Of a stretch of DNA of 64,000 nt, positions 1 to 8,853 are shown piece after piece. The number at the start of each line of letters is the position of its first letter. Within the stretch, counting starts at the first letter, position 1. The position numbers and the translations under genes are program-made. Source of the DNA: JALYZC01 sp963725645 (GTDB lineage Bacteria; Actinomycetota; Thermoleophilia; Solirubrobacterales; Solirubrobacteraceae); NCBI GenBank assembly GCA_963725645.1, contig CAVRZD010000004.1, positions 38,692 to 102,691 on the forward strand, given 5' to 3'. The notes under the pieces were generated by a model. It had not been told where the DNA came from. It searched no databases and saw only the letters and a list, made by a program, of their open reading frames with translations.

Positions 1-537
1 CAGCTCGGTCAGCAGGTACGCGGTGTCCCGGCTGTGGAGCGAGTTGTAGAGGATCGGCGCGCACGCGATGGCGATCAGGGCCCCGATGTAGGGCACCAGC
101 CGCCGTGGCGGATGGACGGCGGCGGTGTAGAGCACCGTGAACACGAACAGCGCCTGGTAGGGGGCGTTCGGACCGCCGAGCCACACGAGCAACGCGAGGT
201 ATGCCAGCGCGAGGTAGGACGAGAGCAGGAGCTCGTTCGGCGTCACCCTCTCCGGCATGCGCGTGAGGCGGTAGACCAGCGCAAGGGTGCCCACCAGGGC
301 CACGCCGACGAACAACCACCCGGCGTCGCCGACGTGGTCCGTCGGCGGGGCAACCGGCAGCAGCACGACGACGACGAGCCAGCCGATCAGCCACAGGATC
401 CCGCCGATCCGCTTCGCCGTCTTGAGGTCGGCCGTCGCGTAGAAGTCGCGCGCCGGCAGCGACCAGGCAAGCTTGAGGGCTCGGCGGAGGTCGCGGTCGG
501 CCCCCGCGGGCCTCGGGTTCCCCTCGACTCGCGTCAT
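1..537 (-). CDS. Multi-pass membrane protein, N-terminal part (possible sensor of a signalling protein)
   Basis: The reverse strand reads from an ATG at 535-537 without a stop to the window edge, giving about 179 visible residues. After a basic, soluble start of about 40 residues (beginning MTRVEGNPRP) come at least four hydrophobic stretches, including ILWLIGWLVVVVLLPV and LLLSSYLALAYLALLVW, then a VHPPRR turn and another membrane segment. This layout resembles the membrane sensor module that precedes GGDEF or kinase domains in related actinobacteria, but no catalytic domain is inside the window, so the function is inference. It lies 28 bases downstream of the biotin carboxylase stop on the same strand and could be co-transcribed with it. 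Confidence 0.6.
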   Translation of the reverse strand, partial: MTRVEGNPRPAGADRDLRRALKLAWSLPARDFYATADLKTAKRIGGILWLIGWLVVVVLLPVAPPTDHVGDAGWLFVGVALVGTLALVYRLTRMPERVTPNELLLSSYLALAYLALLVWLGGPNAPYQALFVFTVLYTAAVHPPRRLVPYIGALIAIACAPILYNSLHSRDTAYLLTEL

Positions 538-565
538 CCCTGACTGAGCCTCCTCGTGGACGGGC

Positions 566-2362
566 CTATGTGATCACGGCGAGCGTATCCCCCGAGGCGA
601 CCGACGCCCCAACGGCGATCGGAAGTTCCGCCACCGTCCCTCCCTTGTGCGCCGTGATCTCGTTTTCCATCTTCATTGCCTCGATGACACAGACGAGTGC
701 GCCCTCGTCGACCGCGGCGCCCTGCTCGACCGCCACCTTGAGCACCGTGCCCTGGAGTGGCGAGGCTAGCGTGTCCCCGCCTCCACCGCCAGCGGCGGCG
801 GCGCGCTCGCTGCGCCTCGGCTTGCGCGCCGCGCCCATGCCCGCGCCCGGCGGCGCGGCGCCGTTGGCGGCTCCGGCCGCGGGCGGGCCGATGACCTTGA
901 CGTCGAAACGCCGGCCGGACACCTCCACCGTGTAGTCCTGCTCGAGCTGCGGGACCTCGTCGGCGTCCTCCTCGCCCGGCTTCTCCGGCTTGGCGAACGC
1001 GAGCTGCTTGAGCCACTTGCGGTCCTCGACGAGGTCGCGGCACGTCTCGCCGCGGACCCACTGCTCGGTCGCCAGCAGGGCCTGGTGGAACGGGATCAGC
1101 GTCCGTAGCTCGGTGATCTCGTACTCGTCGAGGGCGCGGAGCATGCGCCGCGTGGCCGCCTCGCGATCGAGGTCCCAGACGATCAGCTTGGCGACCATCG
1201 GGTCGTACATCGGCGTGATCTCCGAGCCCGCCGCGACCCCGGAGTCCACGCGCACGCCGGGGCCGGCCGGCTCGCGGTAGGCCCCGACGCGCCCCGGGGC
1301 GGGGGCGAAGTTCTTGGCGGCGTCCTCGGCGTTGATGCGGCACTCGATCGCGTGGCCGCGCAGGACGACCTCCTCCTGCGATAGGGACAGGGGCTCGCCC
1401 GCGGCGATTCGCACCTGCTCGCGCACGATGTCGATCCCCGTCGTCATCTCGGTCACGCAGTGCTCGACCTGCACGCGCGTGTTCATCTCGAGGAAGTAGT
1501 ACTCGCCGTCGGCCAGCAGGCCCTCGATCGTGCCGGCCGAGCGGTAGTCCACGGCGAGGGCCGCGTCGACCGCGATCTGACCGATCCGGGCGCGCAGCTC
1601 GTCGTCGACCGCCGGAGCGGGGGATTCCTCGATCAGCTTCTGGTGGCGGCGCTGCACGGAGCAGTCGCGCTCGCCGAGATGGATCGCGTTGCCCTCGCTG
1701 TCGGCGAGCACCTGCACCTCGACGTGCCGCGGGTCGGGCAGGTAGCGCTCCAGGTACACGGTGGCATCGGAGAAGAACTTCTCCCCCTCGCGCGCGGCGC
1801 CCTCGAAGGCCTCCTCGAGCTCGTCGGCGGTCAGCGCCACGCGGAAGCCCTTGCCGCCGCCGCCGCCCGCCGCCTTGACGGCGATCGGGTAGCCGATGCC
1901 CGCGTCGATGACCTTGCGTGCGTCCTCCACGCTCGCGACCGGCTCCGTGGTGCCCGGAACGATCGGTACCCCCGCGGCGGACATCAGCTCGCGCGCCCGC
2001 GTCTTGGATCCCATCGCGTCGATCGCGTCCGCCGGCGGGCCGATGAACACGATCCCGGCCCCCTCGCAGGCACGCGCGAACGGCGCGTTCTCGGCCAGGA
2101 ACCCGTAGCCGGGGTGGATCGCCTCGACGCCGGCCTGCGCGGCCACCTCGAGGATCTTGTCCACGTTGAGGTAGGACTCGGCGGCCGGCCCCGGCCCGAG
2201 CAGGTAGGCCTCCTCCGCGCGCTGCACGTGCAGGGCGTCGCGGTCGAGCTCCGAGTAGACGGCGACGCCCGCCACGCCCAGCTCCTCCAGGGCGCGGAGC
2301 ACGCGCACGGCGATCTCCCCGCGGTTGGCGACCAGGACCTTGGTGAACATGGGCCGCGGCAT
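566..2362 (-). CDS. accA: Acetyl/propionyl-CoA carboxylase alpha subunit (biotin carboxylase plus biotin carrier domain)
   Basis: Carboxylates its own biotin with ATP and bicarbonate, then presents carboxybiotin to the beta subunit for transfer to acetyl- or propionyl-CoA in the cytosol. The 598-residue protein starts MPRPMFTKVLVANRGEIAVR. It has a biotin carboxylase core with the ATP-grasp glycine loop (KAAGGGGGKGFR) and the EMNTRVQVEH segment, then a Pro/Ala/Gly-rich linker, then a C-terminal biotinyl domain with the biotinylated lysine in EAMKMEN. The length fits actinobacterial AccA-type subunits. The frame stays open upstream of this start, but the extension is low complexity and runs antiparallel to the next gene, so I chose the ATG at 2360-2362; a second ATG lies at 2348-2350. 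The epsilon-like and beta subunits are at 10.8 and 13.7 kb. Confidence 0.95.
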   Translation of the reverse strand: MPRPMFTKVLVANRGEIAVRVLRALEELGVAGVAVYSELDRDALHVQRAEEAYLLGPGPAAESYLNVDKILEVAAQAGVEAIHPGYGFLAENAPFARACEGAGIVFIGPPADAIDAMGSKTRARELMSAAGVPIVPGTTEPVASVEDARKVIDAGIGYPIAVKAAGGGGGKGFRVALTADELEEAFEGAAREGEKFFSDATVYLERYLPDPRHVEVQVLADSEGNAIHLGERDCSVQRRHQKLIEESPAPAVDDELRARIGQIAVDAALAVDYRSAGTIEGLLADGEYYFLEMNTRVQVEHCVTEMTTGIDIVREQVRIAAGEPLSLSQEEVVLRGHAIECRINAEDAAKNFAPAPGRVGAYREPAGPGVRVDSGVAAGSEITPMYDPMVAKLIVWDLDREAATRRMLRALDEYEITELRTLIPFHQALLATEQWVRGETCRDLVEDRKWLKQLAFAKPEKPGEEDADEVPQLEQDYTVEVSGRRFDVKVIGPPAAGAANGAAPPGAGMGAARKPRRSERAAAAGGGGGDTLASPLQGTVLKVAVEQGAAVDEGALVCVIEAMKMENEITAHKGGTVAELPIAVGASVASGDTLAVIT

Positions 2363-2428
2363 GGTAGCCGAGCGCGGGTGCGCCGAGGACGGGCGCGGCA
2401 CCCGCCGCGCCCGGTAGAGTGGCACGTG

Positions 2429-2785
2429 ATGCCGACCTCGCTCGTGGGAACCCTCAGCGCCGCGGTGACCGCACCGTTCAGCCTGCTGCGCGCCCTGGCC
2501 GACCTCCCGCGCATGCTGGAGGAGCAGGCGCGCCGAGGCGACGAGCTGCTGCGGGCGTCCCAGGAGCAGCTCGCGCTTCTGCGCGAGCAGGCCGAGGCCA
2601 TGCTGGTCCAGATGCGCGAGGTCGGCGAGCTCGCGGCCGCCCTGCGTGCCGCGCTCGCCGAGCTCGAGCGCGTCAACGACCAGCTCGCCCGGATCGTGGC
2701 CGAGGCCGAGGCCGCCCCGCGTAGAGGCGAGCGCTTCGGCGCCTTCTTCCGCCGCGGCCAGCGCCAGGCCGGCGAGACCGCCTAG
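2429..2785 (+). CDS. Small coiled-coil protein of unknown function
   Basis: A 118-residue protein starting MPTSLVGTLSAAVTAP. From about residue 25 to 95 it is one long amphipathic helix rich in Leu, Glu, Ala and Arg with heptad spacing (for example LREQAEAMLVQMREVGEL), so it should form a coiled coil. The tail is basic (RRGERFGAFFRRGQRQ). There is no signal peptide; a weakly hydrophobic N-terminus might touch the membrane. It is divergent from the biotin carboxylase gene and 72 bases upstream of the MMPL exporter, which suggests but does not prove co-expression. I do not recognise a family. The ATG at 2429 is preceded directly by a GTG that could also serve as start. Confidence 0.6.
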   Translation: MPTSLVGTLSAAVTAPFSLLRALADLPRMLEEQARRGDELLRASQEQLALLREQAEAMLVQMREVGELAAALRAALAELERVNDQLARIVAEAEAAPRRGERFGAFFRRGQRQAGETA

Positions 2786-2857
2786 CCCGGGCTTGCTCCG
2801 GCTCACGTCGCTCGGTTACCTTCCCCGCCGCGCGACGGCCTCGCCGACGGCGCGTCC

Positions 2858-5072
2858 GTGACACGACCGCTGTACCACCTCGGCCGCTTCTGCTCCCGGC
2901 ACCACTGGCCGGTGATCGCGCTGTGGGCGGTCGTCGCCGTCGTCATGGTCGTGGTGTCGCAGAGCGCCGGCGAGCGCTACAGCGACAACCTCTCGCTCCC
3001 GGGCACGGATTCGACGAAGGCCACCGACCTGCTGCAGAGACAAGCTGCCGCAGCAGGCGTACGGCACCAACCCCGTCGTGCTCCAGGCCAAGAGCGGCAA
3101 CCTCACCGACAGCAAGAACAAGCAGGCCGTCCAGGACACCGTCGCCTCGCTGAACAAGGTCAAGCACGTGATCAAGACGGTCGACCCGACCAGCTCCGCG
3201 GGCGCGAGCTTCCTGTCCAAGGACAAGACGATCGGGTACATCCCGGTCACCCTCGACGAGGGGCCGGGCGACCTCACCGTGGAGCAGGCGCAGGCGGTCT
3301 CCGACGGCGCCGACCCGGCCCGCACGGAGGGGCTGAAGGTCGCGCTCGGCGGCTATGTCGGCCAGAAGCTGTCCAAGCCGGCGACCGAGAGCAGCGAGGC
3401 GATCGGGCTGGCCGCGGCGGTCGTGATCCTCCTGTTCGCGTTCGGGACCGCCACGGCGATGGCGCTGCCGATCGCCACGGCCGTGATCGGGCTCGCCATC
3501 GCCCTGTCCACCGTCCGCCTGCTCGCCCACGCCTTCGACGTGCCCTCGATCGCGCCGACGCTGGCGACCATGATCGGCCTCGGCGTCGGCATCGACTACG
3601 CGCTGTTCCTGGTCACGCGCCACAAGCTCCAGCTGCGCGAGGGCATGGAGATGCAGGAATCGGTGGCGCGCTCGACCGCCACCGCCGGCGGCGCCGTCGT
3701 GTTCGCCGGCATCACCGTCGTCATCGCGCTCGTCTCGCTGGCCGCGGCCGACATCCCGATCGTGACCGCGATGGGATGCACGGCCGCGGTCGCCGTGGTG
3801 GTGGCGGTGCTGGCGGCGACCACCCTGCTGCCGGCGCTGCTCGGGGCGCTCGGCCCGCGCATCGACTCGCTGCGGGTCAAGCTCGGGCGCACCCATCCCG
3901 ACGACCACCAGCCGCACGGCTGGCTGCGCTGGGCCGCCGGCGTCGCCAACCGGCCGTGGCGGTCCGCCGTGGCCAGTGTGCTCGTGCTCGGCGTGCTGGC
4001 CGTGCCCGTCCTCAACCTCGAGCTCGGCCAGGCCGACGTGGGGGCGCTGCCGACTTCGACCACCGCCCGCCAGGCCTACGACCTGATCACCAAGGGCTTC
4101 GGCGTCGGCACCAACGGCCCGCTGCTGATCAGCGCGAGCTTCGGCACGCCGGCGTCGTCGCCCACCGACACGCGGCTGACGACGCTCGAGAACGACATCA
4201 AGAAGACCCCGGGGGTCCAGTCGGTCAGCCCGGCCACGGTCGACTCCAGCGGCGACGCGGCGGTGTTCACCGCCATCCCGACCACGGCGCCGTCCTCGGA
4301 CGCGACCGTGGACCTGGTCAACGACCTGCGCGACACCGTGATCCCGTCGGCGCTCAAGGGCACGGACCTCAAGGCCTACGTGGGCGGTCAGACCGCGGGC
4401 TACATCGACCTCGCCGATCGCATCTCGGAGAAGCTGCCGTCGATGATCCTGATCGTCGTCGGGCTGAGCTTCCTCGTGCTGCTGCTCGCCTTCCGCTCGC
4501 TGCTCGTGCCGCTCAAGGCCGCGGTCATGAACCTGCTCTCGGTGGCTGCCGCCTACGGCGTGGTGACCTTCGTGTTCCAGGAGGGCCACGGAGCCCAGCT
4601 GATCGGGCTCGACGGGGCGATACCGATCGTGAGCTTCGTGCCGCTGCTCATGTTCGCGATCCTGTTCGGCCTGTCGATGGACTACGAGGTGTTCCTGCTG
4701 ACGCAGGTGCACGAGCACTACAAGGAGCACTCCGAGCCCTCGAAGGCGGTGATCCAGGGCCTGGCGAACACCGGGCGGGTGATCACCTCGGCGGCGCTGA
4801 TCATGGTGTTCGTGTTCGGGAGCTTCATCCTCAACGGGGACCCGACGGTGAAGGAGTTCGGCGTCGGCCTGGCGGTCGCGATCGCCATCGACGCCACGAT
4901 CGTGCGCTGCCTGCTCGTGCCGGCGGTGATGGTGCTGTTGCGCGGCCGCGCGTGGTGGATGCCGGGGCTGCTGGAGCGGACGGTCCCGCACATCAGCATC
5001 GAGGGCGAGGCCTACTTCGCCAAGCTCGACGCCGAGAAGGCGGCGGCGCCGGAGCCGGTCGCGAAGGCCTGA
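2858..5072 (+). CDS. MMPL/RND-family transporter (one frameshift)
   Basis: Predicted inner-membrane exporter of lipids or hydrophobic compounds, driven by proton motive force. The GTG start at 2858 gives MTRPLYHLGRFCSRHHWPVI followed by the first membrane helix, then a periplasmic domain. At about 3040-3046 the frame changes: before it reads up to DSTKATDLLQ and after it KLPQQAYGTNPVVLQAKSG in the other frame. One extra base explains this, and the joined protein is about 737 residues with the two-fold repeated MMPL layout (membrane block at 3380-3850, second extracellular domain, second membrane block at 4430-4960). The stop is one base from the convergent cysN stop. I expect a sequencing indel, but a real pseudogene is not excluded. 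Confidence 0.85.
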
Positions 5073-5073
5073 T

Positions 5074-6387
5074 CTAGGCCACGCCGACGACCATGCCCGC
5101 GCCGACCGTGTCGTTGCTCGCCTCGTCGATGAGGATGAACGAGCCGGTCGCGCGGTTGTGGTCGTAGGTGTCGGCGACGAGCGGCTCGGACGTGCGCAGC
5201 CGCACGCGCCCGATGTCGTTGAGGCCCAGCTCGTTCGCCGCATGGTCGTCGCGCAGCGTGTCGATCTCGACGCGATGCTCGACGGCTTCGACGAGCGCGC
5301 GCGCCGAGCGCGTCGTCGACTTGATGGCGTAGCGCCCGCGCGGGCGCAGCGGAGCGTCGGTCATCCAGCACACGTCGGCCACGAGCTCGCGGGCCGGCGT
5401 GGGCGCAGCCTCCGCACCGCAGATCACGTCGCCGCGGGACACGTCGACGTCGTCCTCGAGGCGCACGGTCACGGACATGGGAGGGAACGCGCGCTCGAGC
5501 GGTCCCTCGAAGGCGTCGATCCCGGCGACCCGCGTGCGCTGTCCCGACGGGAGGACCACGACGTCGTCCCCAGGCCGCAGCACGCCGCCCGCGACCTGCC
5601 CGGCGTAGCCGCGGTAGTCGGGGTCGGCGTCGGCGGCGGGCCGGATGACCCACTGCACGGGGAAGCGCACGTCGTGGAGGTTGCGGTCCGACGCGATGTG
5701 CACGTGCTCGAGGTGGTAGAGCAGCGACGGGCCCCCGTACCACGGCATCGCATCCGATCGCTCGACGACGTTGTCGCCGTGCAGCGCCGCGATCGGGATC
5801 GTGGTGACGTCGTGCACGTCGAGCCGCGCGGCGAAGTCGCCGAAGTCCTCGGCGATGCGCTCGAACACGCCCTCGTCGTAGTCGACGAGGTCCATCTTGT
5901 TGACGGCCACGAGGATGTGCGGGATGCCGAGCAGCGAGGCGATGAACGCGTGGCGCTTGGACTGGGCGACGACGCCATTGCGCGCGTCGATGAGCACGAT
6001 CGCCAGGTCCGCCGTCGACGCGCCGGTGACCATGTTGCGGGTGTACTGCTCGTGGCCGGGCGTGTCGGCGATGATGAACTTCCGCTTCGGGGTGGCGAAG
6101 TAGCGGTAGGCGACGTCGATCGTGATGCCCTGCTCGCGCTCGGCGCGGAGGCCGTCGGTGAGCAGGGCGAGGTCGATCGCGCCATTGCCGTTGCGGCGCT
6201 CGGAGGCGCGCTGGACGGCCTCGAGCTGGTCGGACAGGATCTGCTTGGAGTCGTAGAGCAGCCGCCCGATCAGCGTGCTCTTGCCGTCATCCACGGAGCC
6301 GGCCGTTGCGACGCGCAGCAGCTCCGACGTCCGCTTCCCGGCATGCGTGACGCGCCCGTTCGTGCTCGGGGCAGCCGTGGCGGCCAT
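5074..6387 (-). CDS. cysN: Sulfate adenylyltransferase GTPase subunit CysN
   Basis: Regulatory GTPase of ATP sulfurylase; with CysD it activates sulfate to adenosine 5'-phosphosulfate (APS) in the cytosol. The 437-residue protein shows the GTPase signatures SVDDGKSTLIGR (P-loop), DTPGHEQYTRNM (G3) and NKMDLVDY (G4), followed by two EF-Tu-like beta-barrel domains. There is no fused APS-kinase (CysC) domain, which matches the APS-reductase-type pathway of this operon. Its ATG overlaps the cysD stop in an ATGA arrangement, indicating translational coupling. It is the last gene of the leftward sulfur operon. Confidence 0.95.
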   Translation of the reverse strand: MAATAAPSTNGRVTHAGKRTSELLRVATAGSVDDGKSTLIGRLLYDSKQILSDQLEAVQRASERRNGNGAIDLALLTDGLRAEREQGITIDVAYRYFATPKRKFIIADTPGHEQYTRNMVTGASTADLAIVLIDARNGVVAQSKRHAFIASLLGIPHILVAVNKMDLVDYDEGVFERIAEDFGDFAARLDVHDVTTIPIAALHGDNVVERSDAMPWYGGPSLLYHLEHVHIASDRNLHDVRFPVQWVIRPAADADPDYRGYAGQVAGGVLRPGDDVVVLPSGQRTRVAGIDAFEGPLERAFPPMSVTVRLEDDVDVSRGDVICGAEAAPTPARELVADVCWMTDAPLRPRGRYAIKSTTRSARALVEAVEHRVEIDTLRDDHAANELGLNDIGRVRLRTSEPLVADTYDHNRATGSFILIDEASNDTVGAGMVVGVA

Positions 6388-7301
6388 CAGAAGTACCCCT
6401 CCCGCTTGCGGTCCTCCATCGCCGCCTCCGTCACCCGGTCGTCGGCGCGGGTCTCGCCGCGCTCGGTCAGGTCCGTGGCGGCGATCTCGGCCACGACGGC
6501 CTCGAGGGTGGCGGCGCCGGACTGCACCGCCCCGGTGCAGCTCATGTCGCCGACCGTGCGGTACCGAACGGACGCCGCGAACGGGTCCTCGCCGTCGATC
6601 AGTTCGACGAACGGGCTGACGGCGTAGAGCATGCCGTCGCGGCGGAACACCTCGCGCTCGTGGGCGAAGTAGATCGGCGGCACCTCGAGGCGCTCCTCGG
6701 CGATGTACTGCCAGACGTCGAGCTCGGTCCAGTTGGAGATCGGGAACACGCGCACGTGCTCGCCGCGGCTGATCCGCCCGTTGTAGAGGCTCCACAGCTC
6801 CGGGCGCTGCGCCTTCGGGTCCCACTGTCCGAAGTCGTCGCGGAAGGAGAAGATGCGCTCCTTGGCCCGCGCGCGCTCCTCGTCGCGGCGCGCCCCGCCG
6901 AAGGCGGCGTCGAAGCCGTGCTCCTCGATCGCGTCGAGCAGCGTGACGGTCTGCAGGCGGTTGCGCGACGCCCGCGGCCCGAGCTCCTCGACCGCGCGGC
7001 CCGAGTCGATCGACTCCTGGACCGATGCGACGATCAGGCGCTCGTCCAGCTCCGCCATGCGGCGGTCGCGGAACTCGAGCACCTCCGGGAAGTTGTGACC
7101 GGTGTCCACGTGCATGACCGGGAACGGGAACCGGCCGGGGCGGAACGCCTTTTCGGCCAGCCGCAGCAGCACGATCGAGTCCTTGCCGCCCGAGAACAGC
7201 AGCACCGGTCGCTCGAGCTCGGCGGCCACCTCGCGCATGACGTGGATCGCCTCGGCCTCGAGCGCGCGCACGTGCGCCAGCTCGTAGGTGGCGGCGTTCA
7301 C
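6387..7301 (-). CDS. cysD: Sulfate adenylyltransferase catalytic subunit CysD
   Basis: Catalytic subunit of ATP sulfurylase, forming APS from ATP and sulfate. The 304-residue protein has the PP-loop motif SGGKDSIVLLRLAEKAF near residue 37 and the family segments HVDTGHNFPEVLEFRDR and FSFRDDFGQWDPKAQRPELW, at the usual family length. The start is GTG at 7299-7301, overlapping the stop of the upstream permease gene by four bases (GTGA). Partner CysN follows immediately. Confidence 0.96.
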   Translation of the reverse strand: MNAATYELAHVRALEAEAIHVMREVAAELERPVLLFSGGKDSIVLLRLAEKAFRPGRFPFPVMHVDTGHNFPEVLEFRDRRMAELDERLIVASVQESIDSGRAVEELGPRASRNRLQTVTLLDAIEEHGFDAAFGGARRDEERARAKERIFSFRDDFGQWDPKAQRPELWSLYNGRISRGEHVRVFPISNWTELDVWQYIAEERLEVPPIYFAHEREVFRRDGMLYAVSPFVELIDGEDPFAASVRYRTVGDMSCTGAVQSGAATLEAVVAEIAATDLTERGETRADDRVTEAAMEDRKREGYF

Positions 7302-8215
7302 GCCCGCTCCGGCGACGGAGCGACATCGGCCTCGACGGCGTCAGGCGGCTCGCGGCGCGTCCGGGCCAGGGCCCAGGCCAGCACGCCCACGCCGAGGGGC
7401 ACGCCGACGATCGCGCCGACCGGAACGTCGACGCCGGCCTTGGTGAGCACGCCGAGCGCGGAGCCGAGCAGCACGCAGCCCAGCACCGGCCGCAGGCCGG
7501 CCGCCGGCACCCGCATGACCAACTGCGACCCGATCAGGACACCGGGGATCGATCCGACGAGGATGTTGCCCATCAGTGCGAAGTCGACGTTGCCGCTGAC
7601 CCAGTGGGCCAGTCCGGCGACCCACAGGAGCACGGCGGCGTGGAACACGTCGGTGCCCACGACCCGGTGGGGGCGCAGGCGGAAGACGAGGATGAGCGCC
7701 GGGCCGATCAGCGCGCCGCTGCCCACGGACGTCAGGCCGAGGATCAGGCCGAGGAAGAGCCCGATGCCCACCGCGGCCACCCGGCGTCCAGTGGTCATGA
7801 CGACCTCGTCGCGCTCGCCCGCCGCGCTGCCCGGCATCAGCAGCACCCGGCCGAGGATGGTCAGCGACGCGATCATCAGCGCCCCGGCGACGCACGCCAG
7901 CAGCATCTGGTCGAAGTCGCCGCCCAGCGCGGTGTGCAGCCGGTCCAGCAGCCACACGCCGACCAGCGCACCGGGCACGCTGCCGGCGGCCAGCCACCAG
8001 CACACGCCGAAGTCCACCGTGCGGTTGCGCCAGTGACGCCAGCCGCCCACGGTCTTCGTGAGCGCCCCGTAGGCGAGATCGGTCCCGATCGCCACGGTCG
8101 GTTGGATCCCCGCAAAGATGATCAGCAGCGGGGTCATGAGCGAGCCGCCGCCGATCCCGGTCATGCCGATCAGCACGCCAACCCCGAGCCCGAAAACGAT
8201 GATCAGAGCGTCCAT
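7298..8215 (-). CDS. TSUP (TauE/SafE) family sulfur-anion permease
   Basis: A 305-residue membrane protein with the TSUP repeat: an N-terminal half containing GMTGIGGGSLMTPLL and a C-terminal half containing GLTSVGSGALIGPAL, with about eight hydrophobic segments. The family moves sulfate, sulfite or organosulfonates. Sitting inside the sulfate-assimilation operon, it is probably the sulfate importer or a sulfite-relief exporter; the sequence cannot tell which. The ATG at 8213-8215 shares one base with the cysH stop (TAATG), and I preferred it to upstream in-frame codons because the first membrane segment begins at once. The C-terminus is a short charged tail. Confidence 0.9.
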   Translation of the reverse strand: MDALIIVFGLGVGVLIGMTGIGGGSLMTPLLIIFAGIQPTVAIGTDLAYGALTKTVGGWRHWRNRTVDFGVCWWLAAGSVPGALVGVWLLDRLHTALGGDFDQMLLACVAGALMIASLTILGRVLLMPGSAAGERDEVVMTTGRRVAAVGIGLFLGLILGLTSVGSGALIGPALILVFRLRPHRVVGTDVFHAAVLLWVAGLAHWVSGNVDFALMGNILVGSIPGVLIGSQLVMRVPAAGLRPVLGCVLLGSALGVLTKAGVDVPVGAIVGVPLGVGVLAWALARTRREPPDAVEADVAPSPERA

Positions 8216-8853
8216 TACCCCCCGCCGTGCAGGCCGCACTCCGTTCTGTCCTGCCCCGCCCACCGGCCCGCGCGACCCGAGCCGGGGTTCGTGCACGGCG
8301 CGCATCCGATCGAGTCGTAGCCGCGGTCGTGCAGCGGGTTATAGGGTAGGTCATGCTCCGCGATGAAGCGCCACACGTCGCGGTCGCTCCAGTCCGCCAG
8401 CGGATTGAACTTCCACAGGCCGTGCGGCTCGTCCCACTCGAGCTTGGCGGCGTCCGCGCGCGTCGGCGCCTGCTCGCGCCGCAGGCCGGTGACCCAGGCG
8501 TCGAGCCCGCCCAGGGCGTGCTCGAGCGCGGCCACCTTCTGCACCGAGCAGCAGCGCTCCGCGGTCCACGGTTCTCCGTCGGGGTCGAGCGCGTCGAACA
8601 CCTCGACGCGCACGCCGTAACGCTCCTCGACCGCGCGCCAGGTGTCACGGGTCTCGGGGAACAGGACGCCGGTGTCGATCGTGAACACGCGGGCGTCGGG
8701 GCGCAGCCGCAGCAGCATGTGCAGCAGGACCGACTCCTCCTTCTGGAAGGAGCACGCGAGCGCCAGGCGCGGATGGAAGCGCGCGACCGCATCGGCGAGA
8801 ACCTCCTCCGCCGACCATGCCTCGAGATCCGGCTGCGTGGCTAGACCGCGCAC
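8215..8853 (-). CDS. cysH: Assimilatory adenylylsulfate (APS) reductase
   Basis: Reduces APS (or PAPS) to sulfite with thioredoxin in the cytosol. The 212-residue protein has the PP-loop-like entry ACSFQKEESVLLHMLL and the four iron-sulfur cysteines typical of APS-type enzymes: the pair in ERCCSVQK and the pair in GCAPCTNPG. The tail ends with the catalytic-cysteine segment TECGLHGGG. The [4Fe-4S] cysteines plus the absence of a CysC in the operon argue for APS rather than PAPS as substrate. The start overlaps the end of the sulfite reductase gene by 13 bases. Confidence 0.94.
   Translation of the reverse strand: MRGLATQPDLEAWSAEEVLADAVARFHPRLALACSFQKEESVLLHMLLRLRPDARVFTIDTGVLFPETRDTWRAVEERYGVRVEVFDALDPDGEPWTAERCCSVQKVAALEHALGGLDAWVTGLRREQAPTRADAAKLEWDEPHGLWKFNPLADWSDRDVWRFIAEHDLPYNPLHDRGYDSIGCAPCTNPGSGRAGRWAGQDRTECGLHGGG

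Noticed and set aside
2363..2806. Upstream extension of the biotin carboxylase frame to 746 residues
   Set aside because: The extra residues are low complexity, antiparallel to the coiled-coil gene, and precede the normal MFTKVLVANRGEIA start of the family.
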